DNA from: a bacterium
Lineage (GTDB): Bacteria > Patescibacteriota > UBA1384 > JAGGWG01
NCBI GenBank assembly: GCA_021157605.1
Contig: JAGGWG010000002.1
Location: 1 to 48,888, forward strand
Length of the DNA stretch: 48,888 nucleotides
Direction of reading: 5' to 3'
Shown: positions 29,402-37,944 of the stretch, in pieces
How positions within the stretch are numbered: position 1 is the stretch's first letter
Layout of the letters: each line of letters starts with the position of its first letter
Notes under the pieces: generated by a model
Database searches by the model: none
Told to the model about the DNA's origin: nothing
What the model saw: only the letters and a program-made list of their open reading frames with translations
Position numbers and translations under genes: made by a program

Positions 29402-30016
29402 CTATTTTCCGCGACCAAGAAAAAATATAGTTCCCAAGGCAAGAATTAGCACTGCTCCAATAATAATACCTGCTAAAATAAGCCAGGAAAGAATTGAATA
29501 AAAAAACGAAGCTAAAATAGCAATAAAATTCTGTCCAAAATGGGTATTATCCAAAACAAAAAGAATAATTAAAAAAGAAAGAAAGAATAAACCCGAGCGA
29601 TAAAAACGTTCTTTATCAGAACAGAAGTAATCAAAATTGGTTTTAATTCTCTCCAAAAGAGTAGGGGGCGAAAAATCACTTTCAGCAGTTAAATCCTTTA
29701 CTGCCTTTTTAAGGTTTTTAACCGCCTCTTTTAAATCTAAAAGAGTAACCGTTTCTCCGTACTCTTTAAATACCTTTTCATAAATACTAAGAGATGCTTT
29801 CAGTCCCTTAAGATCAGTAAATCTAACTTTAGCCTTTTTTATTTTTTCCTCTAAGGAGTGTCCAAGATACCCTTGATCTTCAAGTAAATAATTTAAAAGT
29901 TTGGCTAATTCAGCTAAAGCCATTGACCAAGAAGCAATAGTATCTTCTTTTTCATAGTTTTCAATAACTGACCAATCAATAATCTCTTCAGCTTGTTCAA
30001 ATATATCTTTAGTCAT
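29402..30016 (-). CDS. Membrane protein with coiled-coil N-terminus, unknown function
   Basis: 204 residues. The first ~135 are helical and highly charged (EKIKKAKVRF, LKEAVKNLKKAVKDLTAES), likely coiled coil or helical bundle in the cytoplasm. Two membrane segments follow (about 143-163 and 170-200), ending in a short basic tail LGRGK. No family recognised. It begins 2 nt after dnaB stops, so it is co-transcribed with dnaB. Co-location with dnaB does not by itself prove a replication role. Confidence 0.65.
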   Translation of the reverse strand: MTKDIFEQAEEIIDWSVIENYEKEDTIASWSMALAELAKLLNYLLEDQGYLGHSLEEKIKKAKVRFTDLKGLKASLSIYEKVFKEYGETVTLLDLKEAVKNLKKAVKDLTAESDFSPPTLLERIKTNFDYFCSDKERFYRSGLFFLSFLIILFVLDNTHFGQNFIAILASFFYSILSWLILAGIIIGAVLILALGTIFFLGRGK

Positions 30017-30018
30017 AA

Positions 30019-31395
30019 TTAAATCTCAATTTCATCTGCAGGGATTTCTACCTCGTGGCGTTTATCAACTTCCCTAAAAAGCAATTGATCAGCCACAAAG
30101 TAAAGCTCTACTTCGCCAGTAGGACCATGACGGTGTTTGCGTATTAAGATATCAGCAATATTTTTTCTATCTGTATCCTTATCATAGTAATCCTCGCGGT
30201 AAATAAACATAACCACATCAGCATCCTGCTCTAATGAACCAGACTCTCTTAAATCAGAAAGCTGAGGAATCTGAGGATGTCTCTGTTCTACAGCCCGGGA
30301 AAGCTGAGATAAGGCCAAAAGAGGCACATCAAGCTCCCTAGCTAAGGCTTTGAGACCACGAGATATCTCTGATATCTCCTGAACCCGGTTGGCTTCATTG
30401 TAAGAACCTCTTTCTCCCTGCATCAACTGAAGATAATCTATTACTAAAAATCCAATTTTGTGCTCTGCCTGAAGCCGCCGCGCTTTGGCCCTTATTTCCG
30501 AAACAGTCATATTAGGAGTATCCTCAATAAATATAGGGGCTTCTGATAATCTACCCATTGATTCCCCTAAACGAGAAAAATCCTCATCTGAAAGCTTTCC
30601 AGTTCTCATCTTCCAAGAATCAATCTGGGCATCCATACAAAGCAGACGTTCAATCAACTGATCTTTACTCATTTCTAAAGAAAAAATACCTACAGGAATC
30701 TCTGCCTTTAAAGCTATATTAAGAGCAATATTAAGAGCAAAAGAAGTTTTGCCCATTGCTGGCCGCGCTGCCAAAATAATTAGGTCAGAGGGCTGAAGAC
30801 CAGAAAGCATATTGTCTAATTCAGAAAACCCTGTAGGCAAACCTCTGACCCCTCCGCTTTTTTCCTCATGTAATCTCTCTAATCTTTCATAAGTTTCTGC
30901 TAAAGCATCGTGAAGGGAGACAAAATCACTGCGCCGATGTTTTTCACTAACAGAAAAAATAGACCTTTCTGCTTTATCCAAAACTCCGGCTGCGTCTTCT
31001 TCTGCCTTAAAACTATCTTCAATAATCTGAGAGGCAGCAGAAATCAAACGTCTCAAAGCCGCTTTATCAGCCACAATTTTAGCATGCTCTTCTATATGAG
31101 CACTGGAAGGAACAAAAGAAGCCAACTCACTCAAATAAGCAGCCCCTACTTTTTTAGCCTTTTTTTTGCGTCGCAACTCTTCGGTTAGGGTCACTAAATC
31201 AATAGGCGTACTTTTTTCAAACATCTTTTCCATTGTTTCATAAATAATACGATGCTTGTCGTCGTAAAAATCGCGCGCTGTTAAAATATCAGCTACCTTA
31301 ATAAAGGCATCAGCATCAATAAGTATAGACCCCAAAACCGTCTTTTCTGCTTCTATGTTTTGCGGAGGCAAACGATCTGAGTTTTTCTCTGCCAT
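30019..31395 (-). CDS. dnaB: Replicative DNA helicase DnaB
   Basis: Hexameric 5'-3' helicase of the replication fork. 458 residues: N-terminal helical domain (about 10-110, PPQNIEAEKTVLGSILID), linker, then the RecA-like domain with Walker A ARPAMGKTSFA near residue 211, Walker B FLVIDYLQLM near 316, ALSQLSRAVEQR near 362 and the Arg-finger region IRKHRHGPTGEVEL near 425. No intein. ATG 31395 lies 7 nt after TATTAT, with TTGGTA 18 bp further upstream inside the end of dnaX, so dnaB may have its own leaderless promoter besides read-through from dnaX 26 bp away. Confidence 0.97.
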   Translation of the reverse strand: MAEKNSDRLPPQNIEAEKTVLGSILIDADAFIKVADILTARDFYDDKHRIIYETMEKMFEKSTPIDLVTLTEELRRKKKAKKVGAAYLSELASFVPSSAHIEEHAKIVADKAALRRLISAASQIIEDSFKAEEDAAGVLDKAERSIFSVSEKHRRSDFVSLHDALAETYERLERLHEEKSGGVRGLPTGFSELDNMLSGLQPSDLIILAARPAMGKTSFALNIALNIALKAEIPVGIFSLEMSKDQLIERLLCMDAQIDSWKMRTGKLSDEDFSRLGESMGRLSEAPIFIEDTPNMTVSEIRAKARRLQAEHKIGFLVIDYLQLMQGERGSYNEANRVQEISEISRGLKALARELDVPLLALSQLSRAVEQRHPQIPQLSDLRESGSLEQDADVVMFIYREDYYDKDTDRKNIADILIRKHRHGPTGEVELYFVADQLLFREVDKRHEVEIPADEIEI

Positions 31396-31402
31396 TACTA
31401 AA

Positions 31403-31432
31403 ATAATAGAGCAAAAAAATACTAAATACCAA
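31403..31432 (-). promoter_or_regulatory. dnaB promoter, leaderless
   Basis: Minus strand TTGGTA (31427-31432), 18-bp spacer, TATTAT (31403-31408), 7 nt to the ATG. Confidence 0.5.
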
Positions 31433-32882
31433 ATATCTTTTTTATCTCCTGAGTTGGCCTGTTTTGCATTAAATATAACTCTACTTTAAGCTCAGAGTGG
31501 AAAACTTTGTGGATAATTTTGTGTAAATAATCAAGGTTTTTTGGTTTTTTTAAAGTTTCGTAGTATAGCTTAAACGGCACTCGCAAAAATATTTTCCCTT
31601 TATTGTACTTAGCTTCAGATTTAGCAAGAAAAGCAGAAAGAGAGTGATTGTATTTTTTCATACCTGTAACCACTTTTTCCCACTTTGCTTCAAAATCCTT
31701 AATATCTTCTGATTTTGAATTTGAATCAGAAACTTCCTTCTTTTTTATTTTTTTTAATTGTTTGCTCTTAATTTTTTCTTTTTTTTTAGACACTTTTGGT
31801 TGCACTTCAGATAAAGAAGAATCCTCTAAAAATCCCAGCAACGCCATCTCTAAAGGCAAAGTCTCTACCTCAATATCTTTACTTTGAAAACGAGCCTGAA
31901 GAAGTAGTTGATAAAGACGTGACAGGGAAAGAAGATCAAAACTCTCCGCTTGTCGAAGTATTTTTGTCTGCATCTCTTTAGTTAAAGGCGATATGGAATT
32001 CTTGGTAGTGCGAAGAAAAATTAAATCCTCCAGATAACGCAACATAGCATTAATCAGGTGTGAAGAGGAAAAACCCTGTTTAGCCTCTTTTTGTATCTCA
32101 GAAATCACCCTTCTGTCTTTCAAGGAAAGGGCATCAAAAATCCTAACCAAAGCCCCAACATCAATAATGCCTAAAGCTTTTTTTGCCCTTTTCTCAGTAA
32201 TCTCTCCGCGTAAAGAAGATACTTGATCTAAAAAAGAAAAACCGTCACGCAAACTGCCTTGAGCATAAACAGTAATAATCTTTAAAGCTTCAGGAGAAAT
32301 TTTAATTTTTTCTTTTGTTGCTACTCGGCGCAGAGTTTTATAGATATCCTGAACACTTAAAGGCTGAAAATCAAACCGCTGGCATCTGGAAATTATAGTT
32401 TGAATAACAGCAAAAGGTTCAGTTGTAGCTAAAATAAAAACTACATTTTTTGGAGGCTCCTCAAGCGTTTTTAAAAGAGCATTAAAAGCGCCTTTGGAAA
32501 GCATATGTACTTCATCAATAATATAAACCTTGTACTGCCCAGCTGAAGGAGCAAGCAAGATACGGTTTTTAAGATCCCTAATGTTATCTACTCCTGTATG
32601 GGAAGCAGCATCAATCTCAACTAAATCCATAAACCGACCCTCTTGAAAAGCTAAACAATTAGCACAGCGACCACAAGGTTCACCCGAAGAACGCGGTTTT
32701 AGGCAGTTTAAAGCCTTAGCCAATAATCTCGCCGTAGTGGTTTTGCCTGTACCTCTAGGACCAGAAAAAAGATAAGCATGAGCTACCTTTTTTTGTTTTA
32801 AAGCCTCAAGCAAAATCTCTTTTATGTGATCTTGACCAACTAATTCAGAGAAAAACTGCGGGCGATACTTTTGATACAGCAC
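31422..32882 (-). CDS. dnaX: DNA polymerase III subunit gamma/tau
   Basis: Clamp-loader ATPase. 486 residues: Walker A GPRGTGKTTTARLLA near 41-55, zinc module CLKPRSSGEPCGRCANC near 63-79, Walker B VYIIDEVHMLS near 117-127, SRC/ISRCQRFDF sensor region near 165-173. The C-terminal third has a Lys-rich low-complexity linker (about 365-390) and a short tau-like tail. GTG start; TAAAAT ends 6 nt upstream, again predicting a leaderless message. A programmed frameshift producing gamma cannot be excluded at the A-rich linker, but I see no clear signal. Confidence 0.95.
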   Translation of the reverse strand: MLYQKYRPQFFSELVGQDHIKEILLEALKQKKVAHAYLFSGPRGTGKTTTARLLAKALNCLKPRSSGEPCGRCANCLAFQEGRFMDLVEIDAASHTGVDNIRDLKNRILLAPSAGQYKVYIIDEVHMLSKGAFNALLKTLEEPPKNVVFILATTEPFAVIQTIISRCQRFDFQPLSVQDIYKTLRRVATKEKIKISPEALKIITVYAQGSLRDGFSFLDQVSSLRGEITEKRAKKALGIIDVGALVRIFDALSLKDRRVISEIQKEAKQGFSSSHLINAMLRYLEDLIFLRTTKNSISPLTKEMQTKILRQAESFDLLSLSRLYQLLLQARFQSKDIEVETLPLEMALLGFLEDSSLSEVQPKVSKKKEKIKSKQLKKIKKKEVSDSNSKSEDIKDFEAKWEKVVTGMKKYNHSLSAFLAKSEAKYNKGKIFLRVPFKLYYETLKKPKNLDYLHKIIHKVFHSELKVELYLMQNRPTQEIKKIFGI

Positions 32883-32888
32883 ATTAGA

Positions 32889-32894
32889 ATTTTA
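32889..32894 (-). promoter_or_regulatory. dnaX -10 element, leaderless
   Basis: Minus strand TAAAAT ends 6 nt before the GTG start at 32882. No good -35 at the normal spacing. Confidence 0.4.
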
Positions 32895-32955
32895 TTTAAA
32901 GCTAAAATTGATAATAACAAAAGAAAACCTTAAAGCAAACACACAAAACTAAAAA

Positions 32956-34071
32956 TTAATCTGAACCTTGTTCTAAAACTACAGAAACACTGGGAGCAAT
33001 AACCTCAATCCAGGTAGAGCCTCGGTTTAATTTGATTTCTGCTCCATTTTCATCAAAAAATCTGGTTCGGTCAGAAAAAACCCAACTACCCTCAATCACC
33101 TTACCATCTCGCAAAACCTTAACTTTACCTTGAGTGCGAGTATCAAAATGCCAAAGAGTATGACCTTCTGAAGAATATTGATAACCAGAATAATAAGCCA
33201 AAACAACATTTTTTACCTTAATCTCAGAGCCATCTTTGTCTTTATGTAAAACACCAGCCAAATAGCGCTGATAAACATTCTCTTTAGGATCATAAACATA
33301 AGCTACCTTATAAGAAGAAGTGGAAAAACTAATACTTGCTTTTTTAAAATCGCCTCTCTCTGCCAAAGAAGCCTCCTCTTTAAAAGACCAAGGAGAGTAA
33401 TCTGCTTTTTCAGACCATTTTTTGGCTCTTACAACTTTTTCCAACAAATTTTTAGAACTATATAAATTGTGCGGAGTATAACGACTGCGATCACGCCAAA
33501 AATAAGAACCAAAATAAAACTGGTTAATATCATAAAAACCAGAAAGAGAAGAAATTTTCTTTAAGGCTTCGGTGCTGCCGCCGCAATGAACAAAAAAAGC
33601 TCCCAACTCTTGCGCCCAATCAACAAAATAAGTTCTGGCTGAACGTATTGGCCCAACCTCCTCTGGCAACTCATCAAAAAAAGCTAAAAAACGTGTAATT
33701 CCTCCCTCGGTTAAACTCTCAAAAACCAAACCCGCCTTGCTTAACCCTGAAGGAGGGCGGGAAGCAGAATGATTCTCTATCACTACAGCAAAAGGTCTTA
33801 ACTCTGTTTTTTCTTTATCTTTCAGCTCACCAGTAAGCAAAGAGGGAAACTTGGGTTTGGTCTCTGGAATTTTTACTTTATTATTAAACAATTTTGAAAC
33901 CTGTTCTTCTGCTGTTGGCGGTAGATGACGTTGAGAGTAAAAATAAAAGCCACCCACAAGCGCCAAAATCACCACACCTAAAAAAACCCACAACCACTTT
34001 TTCTTCCTCTTTGTTTTTTTCTTTTTCTCCTCTTTAATACGAATTTCTTTGGAAAACTTTCTTTTTTTCAC
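32956..34071 (-). CDS. DUF3048 (YerB-like) membrane-anchored protein
   Basis: 371 residues from the GTG at 34071. Lys-rich cytoplasmic start, one membrane anchor (about 26-46), then the DUF3048 domain: LRPFAVVIENHSASRPPSGLSKAGLVFESLTEGGITRFLAFF near residues 95-135, GPIRSARTYFVDWAQELGAFFVHCGGS near 142-168, and a C-terminal subdomain with YSGYQYSSEGHTLWHFDTRTQGKVKV. Family role is unknown, extracellular. A TTG two codons earlier (34077) also opens the frame, but the GTG is 8 nt after TATAAT, fitting the local leaderless pattern. Single gene. Confidence 0.88.
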   Translation of the reverse strand: MKKRKFSKEIRIKEEKKKKTKRKKKWLWVFLGVVILALVGGFYFYSQRHLPPTAEEQVSKLFNNKVKIPETKPKFPSLLTGELKDKEKTELRPFAVVIENHSASRPPSGLSKAGLVFESLTEGGITRFLAFFDELPEEVGPIRSARTYFVDWAQELGAFFVHCGGSTEALKKISSLSGFYDINQFYFGSYFWRDRSRYTPHNLYSSKNLLEKVVRAKKWSEKADYSPWSFKEEASLAERGDFKKASISFSTSSYKVAYVYDPKENVYQRYLAGVLHKDKDGSEIKVKNVVLAYYSGYQYSSEGHTLWHFDTRTQGKVKVLRDGKVIEGSWVFSDRTRFFDENGAEIKLNRGSTWIEVIAPSVSVVLEQGSD

Positions 34072-34079
34072 AATCAATA

Positions 34080-34085
34080 ATTATA
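34080..34085 (-). promoter_or_regulatory. -10 element of the DUF3048 gene
   Basis: Minus strand TATAAT, 8 nt before the GTG start. Confidence 0.5.
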
Positions 34086-34105
34086 GCGCATTTAGGACAA
34101 AATAA

Positions 34106-34131
34106 AAAAGCCGCCCCGAAGGGCGGCTTTT
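34106..34131. terminator. Strong intrinsic terminator, usable in both directions
   Basis: AAAAGCCGCCC (34106-34116), 4-nt loop CGAA, GGGCGGCTTTT (34121-34131). On the minus strand the loop is TTCG and the stem is followed by TTTTTTATTTT, ending the gene at 34140-34343. Confidence 0.92.
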
Positions 34132-34139
34132 AACCCAAG

Positions 34140-34343
34140 CTATTTCTTTTTGCGCAAAATAGGCAAGCCAGTTCTCTGACTCTCCACAACTTCATAACCA
34201 GCCGGCATTTCATCAACTGCTCTTGAATCATCAACACTTTTAGCAAACCAGTAAATCCGTACAGTTTTGCCTCCTCTCAAGTCTACCTCCCGAGAGTGAA
34301 GATAATAGGTTTGGCCTTTAGAGTTGGTGTAAGAATAAGCCAT
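34140..34343 (-). CDS. Small conserved basic protein, unknown function
   Basis: 67 residues, starting MAYSYTNSKGQTYYLHSREV and ending RTGLPILRKKK. The pattern (NSKGxTYYLH, RGGKxxxIYWFA, AGYEVVExxRTGLPxLKKK) is one I recall from short uncharacterised bacterial proteins, especially in candidate phyla and Chloroflexi, but I know no function. It has its own promoter (TTGACC/TAAAAT), a ~38-nt leader, a strong Shine-Dalgarno AAGGAGG 4 nt before the ATG and a strong terminator, so it is probably highly expressed. Beta-rich, no membrane segment; a nucleic acid or ribosome-associated role would be a guess. Confidence 0.8.
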   Translation of the reverse strand: MAYSYTNSKGQTYYLHSREVDLRGGKTVRIYWFAKSVDDSRAVDEMPAGYEVVESQRTGLPILRKKK

Positions 34344-34388
34344 AAACCTCCTTGATTAGTTTTCCACAGGCCCTCAATACTGCTTTCT

Positions 34389-34418
34389 ATTTTACAGGGG
34401 GAAGAAAGGGTGGGTCAA
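34389..34418 (-). promoter_or_regulatory. Promoter of the 67-residue protein gene
   Basis: Minus strand TTGACC (34413-34418), 18-bp spacer, TAAAAT (34389-34394), followed by a leader with AGGAGG just before the ATG. Confidence 0.65.
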
Positions 34419-34508
34419 GGGGAAAAGTAAATTCTGCTTCCAAGCTAATAATTTATTCAATAAGAAACAAAAGAAAAACAATACTTAACCTAAAAAATAG
34501 TTATTTCC

Positions 34509-34976
34509 CTAAACCGCCAAAATGATTAAAATACAACCCAAAATAACAAAAAGCTGAACAACCATTCCCAGAAAAATATCTTTGCCCCGAGCAGTCCAGT
34601 GAAAAGACTTATGAAAACTATACAATCTATCAAACAAAGGGAGACGATGGAAAAAGCCGGACCAAAGAAAAACATTATCCAAAAAGTCAGGAAGAACAGC
34701 AAAAAGCGACCCCAAAAGAGAGGCTTCTGACCAGTGGGCACGAAACAAAAACAAAATAACTGCTGCTAAAACGAGATCAGCAAAAACAAAAAGTGCTTCA
34801 AATAAATTTTTTGGCTTTAATTCCCTTTCTTCTGGTTTACGAAAAGAAGAAACCTCAAAATGAGGCAAACCATCAAAAAGGTAGTGGCTAGCAAAAGCCA
34901 AAGGAGCAGCAACATAGGGATTGCCAGAAACAACCCCAATAGTGAAACCTATAACAGTATGGGCAGTAATAAGCAT
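34509..34976 (-). CDS. Small integral membrane protein, metal-dependent hydrolase-like (YdjM/DUF457-like)
   Basis: 155 residues with four hydrophobic stretches (about 3-30, 60-80, 84-100, 132-154). His and Asp residues near the membrane ends (AHT at 4-6, SHYLFDGLPHFE near 30-41, DFLDN near 95, FHKSFHW near 118-124) resemble the pattern of YdjM-like putative membrane-bound metal-dependent hydrolases, a loose family with unknown function. It lies alone upstream of a promoter region and downstream of two tRNAs. Alternative: an unrelated small membrane protein. Confidence 0.6.
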   Translation of the reverse strand: MLITAHTVIGFTIGVVSGNPYVAAPLAFASHYLFDGLPHFEVSSFRKPEERELKPKNLFEALFVFADLVLAAVILFLFRAHWSEASLLGSLFAVLPDFLDNVFLWSGFFHRLPLFDRLYSFHKSFHWTARGKDIFLGMVVQLFVILGCILIILAV

Positions 34977-35004
34977 TAAAAGTATTCGGTCTTAAAATAA
35001 TTAT

Positions 35005-35077
35005 TGACCCCACCGGGATTCGAACCCGGGTTTTCAGCTTGAAAAGCTGACGTCCTAAACCACTAGACGATGGGGCC
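35005..35077 (-). tRNA. tRNA-Glu(TTC)
   Basis: Acceptor GGCCCCA/TGGGGTC, D-arm and T-arm identical to tRNA-Glu(CTC) at 9874, anticodon stem TCAGC/GCTGA with loop TTTTCAA (anticodon TTC). CCA not encoded. Confidence 0.96.
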
Positions 35078-35090
35078 AAAAAACCACCAG

Positions 35091-35163
35091 AGGGTCCGGG
35101 GGGACTCGAACCCCCAACCCACTGCTTAAGAGGCAGCTGCTCTACCAGTTGAGCTACGGACCC
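35091..35163 (-). tRNA. tRNA-Lys(CTT)
   Basis: Acceptor GGGTCCG/CGGACCC, D-arm GCTC/GAGC, anticodon stem GCTGC/GCAGT with loop CTCTTAA (anticodon CTT), T-arm GGGGG/CCCCC with TTCGAGT. CCA not encoded. It precedes tRNA-Glu by 13 nt, so the two are co-transcribed. Confidence 0.94.
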
Positions 35164-35226
35164 AGCACTCAACAAAAAATCAAAATCAATAATTCCCTGC
35201 AAGAATAAAGAAAAAAAACCGAAAAA

Positions 35227-35739
35227 TCAAGATTCAGACAGAGCTTTGACTACCGTTTCAGCAAACTCTTTGGCTGCCAAAGGGCCATTAGCTGTAATCA
35301 CTCTGCCTGACCAAACTACTGGTTTTGGGGTCAGATTAGCGCCTCTCTTAACCAAAACATCCCTGACCCCATCCCAGCAAGTAGCGCTTAAACCTTTAAG
35401 CAGACCAGCATTGGCTAATACAGCACAAGCAGCACAGATACCTGCCACTACTTTCTGAGCCTGAAAAAACTTCTGCGCAAAAGAAACCAACTCTTTTTCA
35501 GCCACCAAATCTACCATACCCGGGCCGCCGACAAAAACAACTGCTTCATACTCAGAAGGGTTAACTTCAGAAACCAAGAAACGCGCCTCTGTTTTCTTCC
35601 CTCCTGCTCCTCTAATCAAACCTTTGGATAAAGAAGCTGTGTCTGTTGTAAAACCTTGCTCAGTAAAAACTCTCTGGGGAATAAAATACTCTTCATCTCT
35701 AAAATCCTCGGGAGGAATAACAAATAAAATCTTACTCAT
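35227..35739 (-). CDS. DJ-1/PfpI family protein
   Basis: 170 residues. The nucleophile elbow reads VVAGICAACAVLANAG near residues 92-107, with the reactive Cys in AGICAAC; the conserved Glu is in the LFVIPPEDFRDEEY region near 5-18. Family members act as deglycases, intracellular proteases or chaperones; function here unspecified. An extended -10 (TGATAATAT, 35749-35757) lies 9 nt before the ATG. Single gene between tRNAs and a small membrane protein. Confidence 0.88.
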   Translation of the reverse strand: MSKILFVIPPEDFRDEEYFIPQRVFTEQGFTTDTASLSKGLIRGAGGKKTEARFLVSEVNPSEYEAVVFVGGPGMVDLVAEKELVSFAQKFFQAQKVVAGICAACAVLANAGLLKGLSATCWDGVRDVLVKRGANLTPKPVVWSGRVITANGPLAAKEFAETVVKALSES

Positions 35740-35830
35740 CTTGTTTTTATATTATCACAAAACAAAAACTTTTCTTCCTTTCAGGAAAAAATAACGAAAC
35801 AAAAAACAGCGTGAAAAAATCTTTTTGTTA

Positions 35831-35956
35831 TTATTGTGGTGCAGCAGGGGTTTGGGTTTGATCCCCTCCTCCATTTTCCTTTTTGGAAGAGGACCAAAGC
35901 CACCAAACCAAAATCAACACCACGGCAATAATCACTACCCACCAATACCAAGCCAT
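35831..35956 (-). CDS. 41-residue single-pass membrane peptide
   Basis: Short frame from ATG 35956: a Trp-rich hydrophobic helix (AWYWWVVIIAVVLILVWWLW, residues 2-21) followed by SSSKKENGGG and a Gln/Thr/Pro/Ala tail. The hydrophobic segment plus polar Pro-rich tail is protein-like, and the frame fills the gap between gltX and the PfpI gene in the same direction. TAAAAT about 30 nt upstream could be its -10; no Shine-Dalgarno is seen. No family recognised. Similar tiny membrane peptides are common in Patescibacteria, but this is only an impression. Confidence 0.55.
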   Translation of the reverse strand: MAWYWWVVIIAVVLILVWWLWSSSKKENGGGDQTQTPAAPQ

Positions 35957-36021
35957 AGAATAAGGTTTAGTTTATGCCTCTATTTTAGCTAAAGAAAAAG
36001 AAGATTTTTTCCACACCAATT

Positions 36022-37491
36022 TTAAGAGGACAACTTTTCTAAAGCCTTTTTGAGACGCTTTAGGCTCTCTTTTTTGCCCAAAACCCACATTAACTCTTGA
36101 GGTGAGGGGGAGCCAGATTGGCCTGAAAGTGCCACCCGCACCGGCCAAAAAACATCGCCATTATTAAGACCGCTTTTTTCTACCACTCCAACAAGAACTT
36201 CCTTAATTTTTTCTATTTGCCAAGCACTTTGATAGTTTTTTATAGCTTTTAAAGAATTCTCCAATCCTTTTTTTGTCTTATCTAAATCTGAACGCTTAAA
36301 AATTAGTAGTTCGCGAGGATAATCAGACATTTTAAAAATATACTCAGCCTGAAGAAAATCTTCTAAAACTACACTTCTGGTCTGAAAAATAGAGATAATT
36401 TTTAAAAGCTGGCCTCTATCAATTGAAAGAAAAAGAGAATCCTCTCCCAAGTTCTTGCTGCGCCACTCTAACCACTCAAGAAAAAATTCAACAAGCCTTT
36501 GTGGTTTAAAATGACGAATCCAAAGCCCAGCTAAATAATCAAGTTTTTCCCTATCAAAAATTGAACCGCCTTTTTTAATACCTTTAAGATCAAATCTTTG
36601 CTTAAGTTCTTCTAGAGATAAAAATTCACTGTCATCTTTTGGACTCCAACCCAAAAGAGCCAAAAAATTAACCACTGCCTGAGGCAAATATCCTTTTTGG
36701 CGCAAATCAAAAACCTGACTGCCGCCACGCCGCTTACTCATCTTGCTTCTGTCCTTTTCTAAAATCAAAGGAATATGAGCAAACTGAGGAGGACTAATAC
36801 TTAAAGCTTTGTAAAGCAAAAGTTGGCTAAAAGTATTGGTTATATGATCCTCCCCTCTAATTACGTGGGTGATCTTCATCAAATAATCATCCACCACACC
36901 GGCAAAGAAAAATACAGGCATCTGATCGCTTTTGACAACAACAAAATCTCCTATCTCTTTAACATTCTTTTTTATCTCCCCCCTGATCAAATCATTAAAG
37001 ACCAAAACTTCTGGCAACCCCCCTTTTTCCACCACTTTCTCTACATCTAAACGCCAAGCAGGTTGCCTTTTTTTTCGCATTTTTTTCTTTTCATCTTCAC
37101 CAAGTCCTTTGCAACGGCCTGAGTAACGGGGCAACAAACCAGCTTTGCGCATCTCTTCTCTTTCCTTTTCCAGCTCTTTGGGAGTACAGAAACACTCATA
37201 TACTAATCCTTCTTTTTTTAATTGAGCAAAGAACTGCTGATACAAGTCTAACCTTTGTGATTGGCGATAAACCCCACTCTTTGGCTCATCCCACTCAATA
37301 CCCAACCATTTCAGTCCTTCTAAAATATCTTTTTCAAATTCAGGCCGTGAACGATCCAAATCAGTATCTTCAATGCGTAAAATAAACTTGCCTTTGTTTT
37401 TTTGGGCAAAAAGAAAATTAAAAAGAGCAGTTCTGGCAGTACCAATATGAAGTTTGCCTGTAGGCGAAGGGGCTAAGCGAGTTTTTACCAT
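36022..37491 (-). CDS. gltX: Glutamyl-tRNA synthetase
   Basis: Class I synthetase, 489 residues. APSPTGKLHIGTARTALFNFLFA (HIGH motif) at residues ~5-27, IRGEDHITNT near 214, KMSKRRGG near 253-260, and the helical anticodon-binding domain after ~320. It may be discriminating or charge tRNA-Gln as well; gatCAB genes are not in this window, and a tRNA-Gln is present at 9793. ATG 37491 follows TAAATT by 6 nt with TTGAAG 17 bp upstream, an internal promoter in the end of yraN. Third gene of rplS-yraN-gltX. Confidence 0.96.
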   Translation of the reverse strand: MVKTRLAPSPTGKLHIGTARTALFNFLFAQKNKGKFILRIEDTDLDRSRPEFEKDILEGLKWLGIEWDEPKSGVYRQSQRLDLYQQFFAQLKKEGLVYECFCTPKELEKEREEMRKAGLLPRYSGRCKGLGEDEKKKMRKKRQPAWRLDVEKVVEKGGLPEVLVFNDLIRGEIKKNVKEIGDFVVVKSDQMPVFFFAGVVDDYLMKITHVIRGEDHITNTFSQLLLYKALSISPPQFAHIPLILEKDRSKMSKRRGGSQVFDLRQKGYLPQAVVNFLALLGWSPKDDSEFLSLEELKQRFDLKGIKKGGSIFDREKLDYLAGLWIRHFKPQRLVEFFLEWLEWRSKNLGEDSLFLSIDRGQLLKIISIFQTRSVVLEDFLQAEYIFKMSDYPRELLIFKRSDLDKTKKGLENSLKAIKNYQSAWQIEKIKEVLVGVVEKSGLNNGDVFWPVRVALSGQSGSPSPQELMWVLGKKESLKRLKKALEKLSS

Positions 37492-37497
37492 AGTCTT

Positions 37498-37526
37498 AAT
37501 TTAACGCTCAAAACTTTAATCTTCAA
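37498..37526 (-). promoter_or_regulatory. gltX promoter, leaderless
   Basis: Minus strand TTGAAG (37521-37526), 17-bp spacer, TAAATT (37498-37503), 6 nt to the ATG. Confidence 0.5.
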
Positions 37527-37944
37527 CTGCAGAAACAATGTGTTTAATAATCGTCTTTCCTTCTCTAATCTTCACTATTAAGGCATCAATGCGATAAAAG
37601 CAATAATTGAGATGTTTAGTTTGTAAATAAAGCCGGCTTAATTTTTTTAACTTTTCCTGTTTGAACCTATCTATACGCTCCGCAGCCAATCCACCCCCTT
37701 TTTCGCTTTTAACCTCAATAAAAACTACTCTGGAATGAGGAAGCACTTTAGGAAAAACAATCTTTTGCCAAAATAAACCCGGCTCTAAAGCTATAATATC
37801 TATCTCTCCTAAGGAGGAACGCCAATTTTTTTCTAGAATTAAATAACCCTTCTTTTTTAGAAACCGCTCAGCAATTTTTTCTGCTTGAGAACCCTGAATT
37901 TTAAACCCAGAAAAGATTTTTTTACTCCTTTGTTTTTTTGTCAT
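37516..37944 (-). CDS. UPF0102 / YraN-like endonuclease-fold protein
   Basis: 142 residues. The nuclease-fold signature is clear: AEKIAERFLKKKGYLILEKNWRSSLGEIDIIALEPG (residues ~20-55, with Glu and Asp of GEIDI) and VVFIEVKSEKGGG (about 73-85, ExK). The biochemical role of YraN is unsettled. It overlaps the 3' end of rplS by 23 nt, indicating coupled translation; yraN commonly sits next to rplS and rnhB in bacteria. Confidence 0.88.
   Translation of the reverse strand: MTKKQRSKKIFSGFKIQGSQAEKIAERFLKKKGYLILEKNWRSSLGEIDIIALEPGLFWQKIVFPKVLPHSRVVFIEVKSEKGGGLAAERIDRFKQEKLKKLSRLYLQTKHLNYCFYRIDALIVKIREGKTIIKHIVSAVED

Noticed and set aside
30019-32882. Inteins in dnaB or dnaX
   Set aside because: Both proteins have normal length and uninterrupted Walker motifs.
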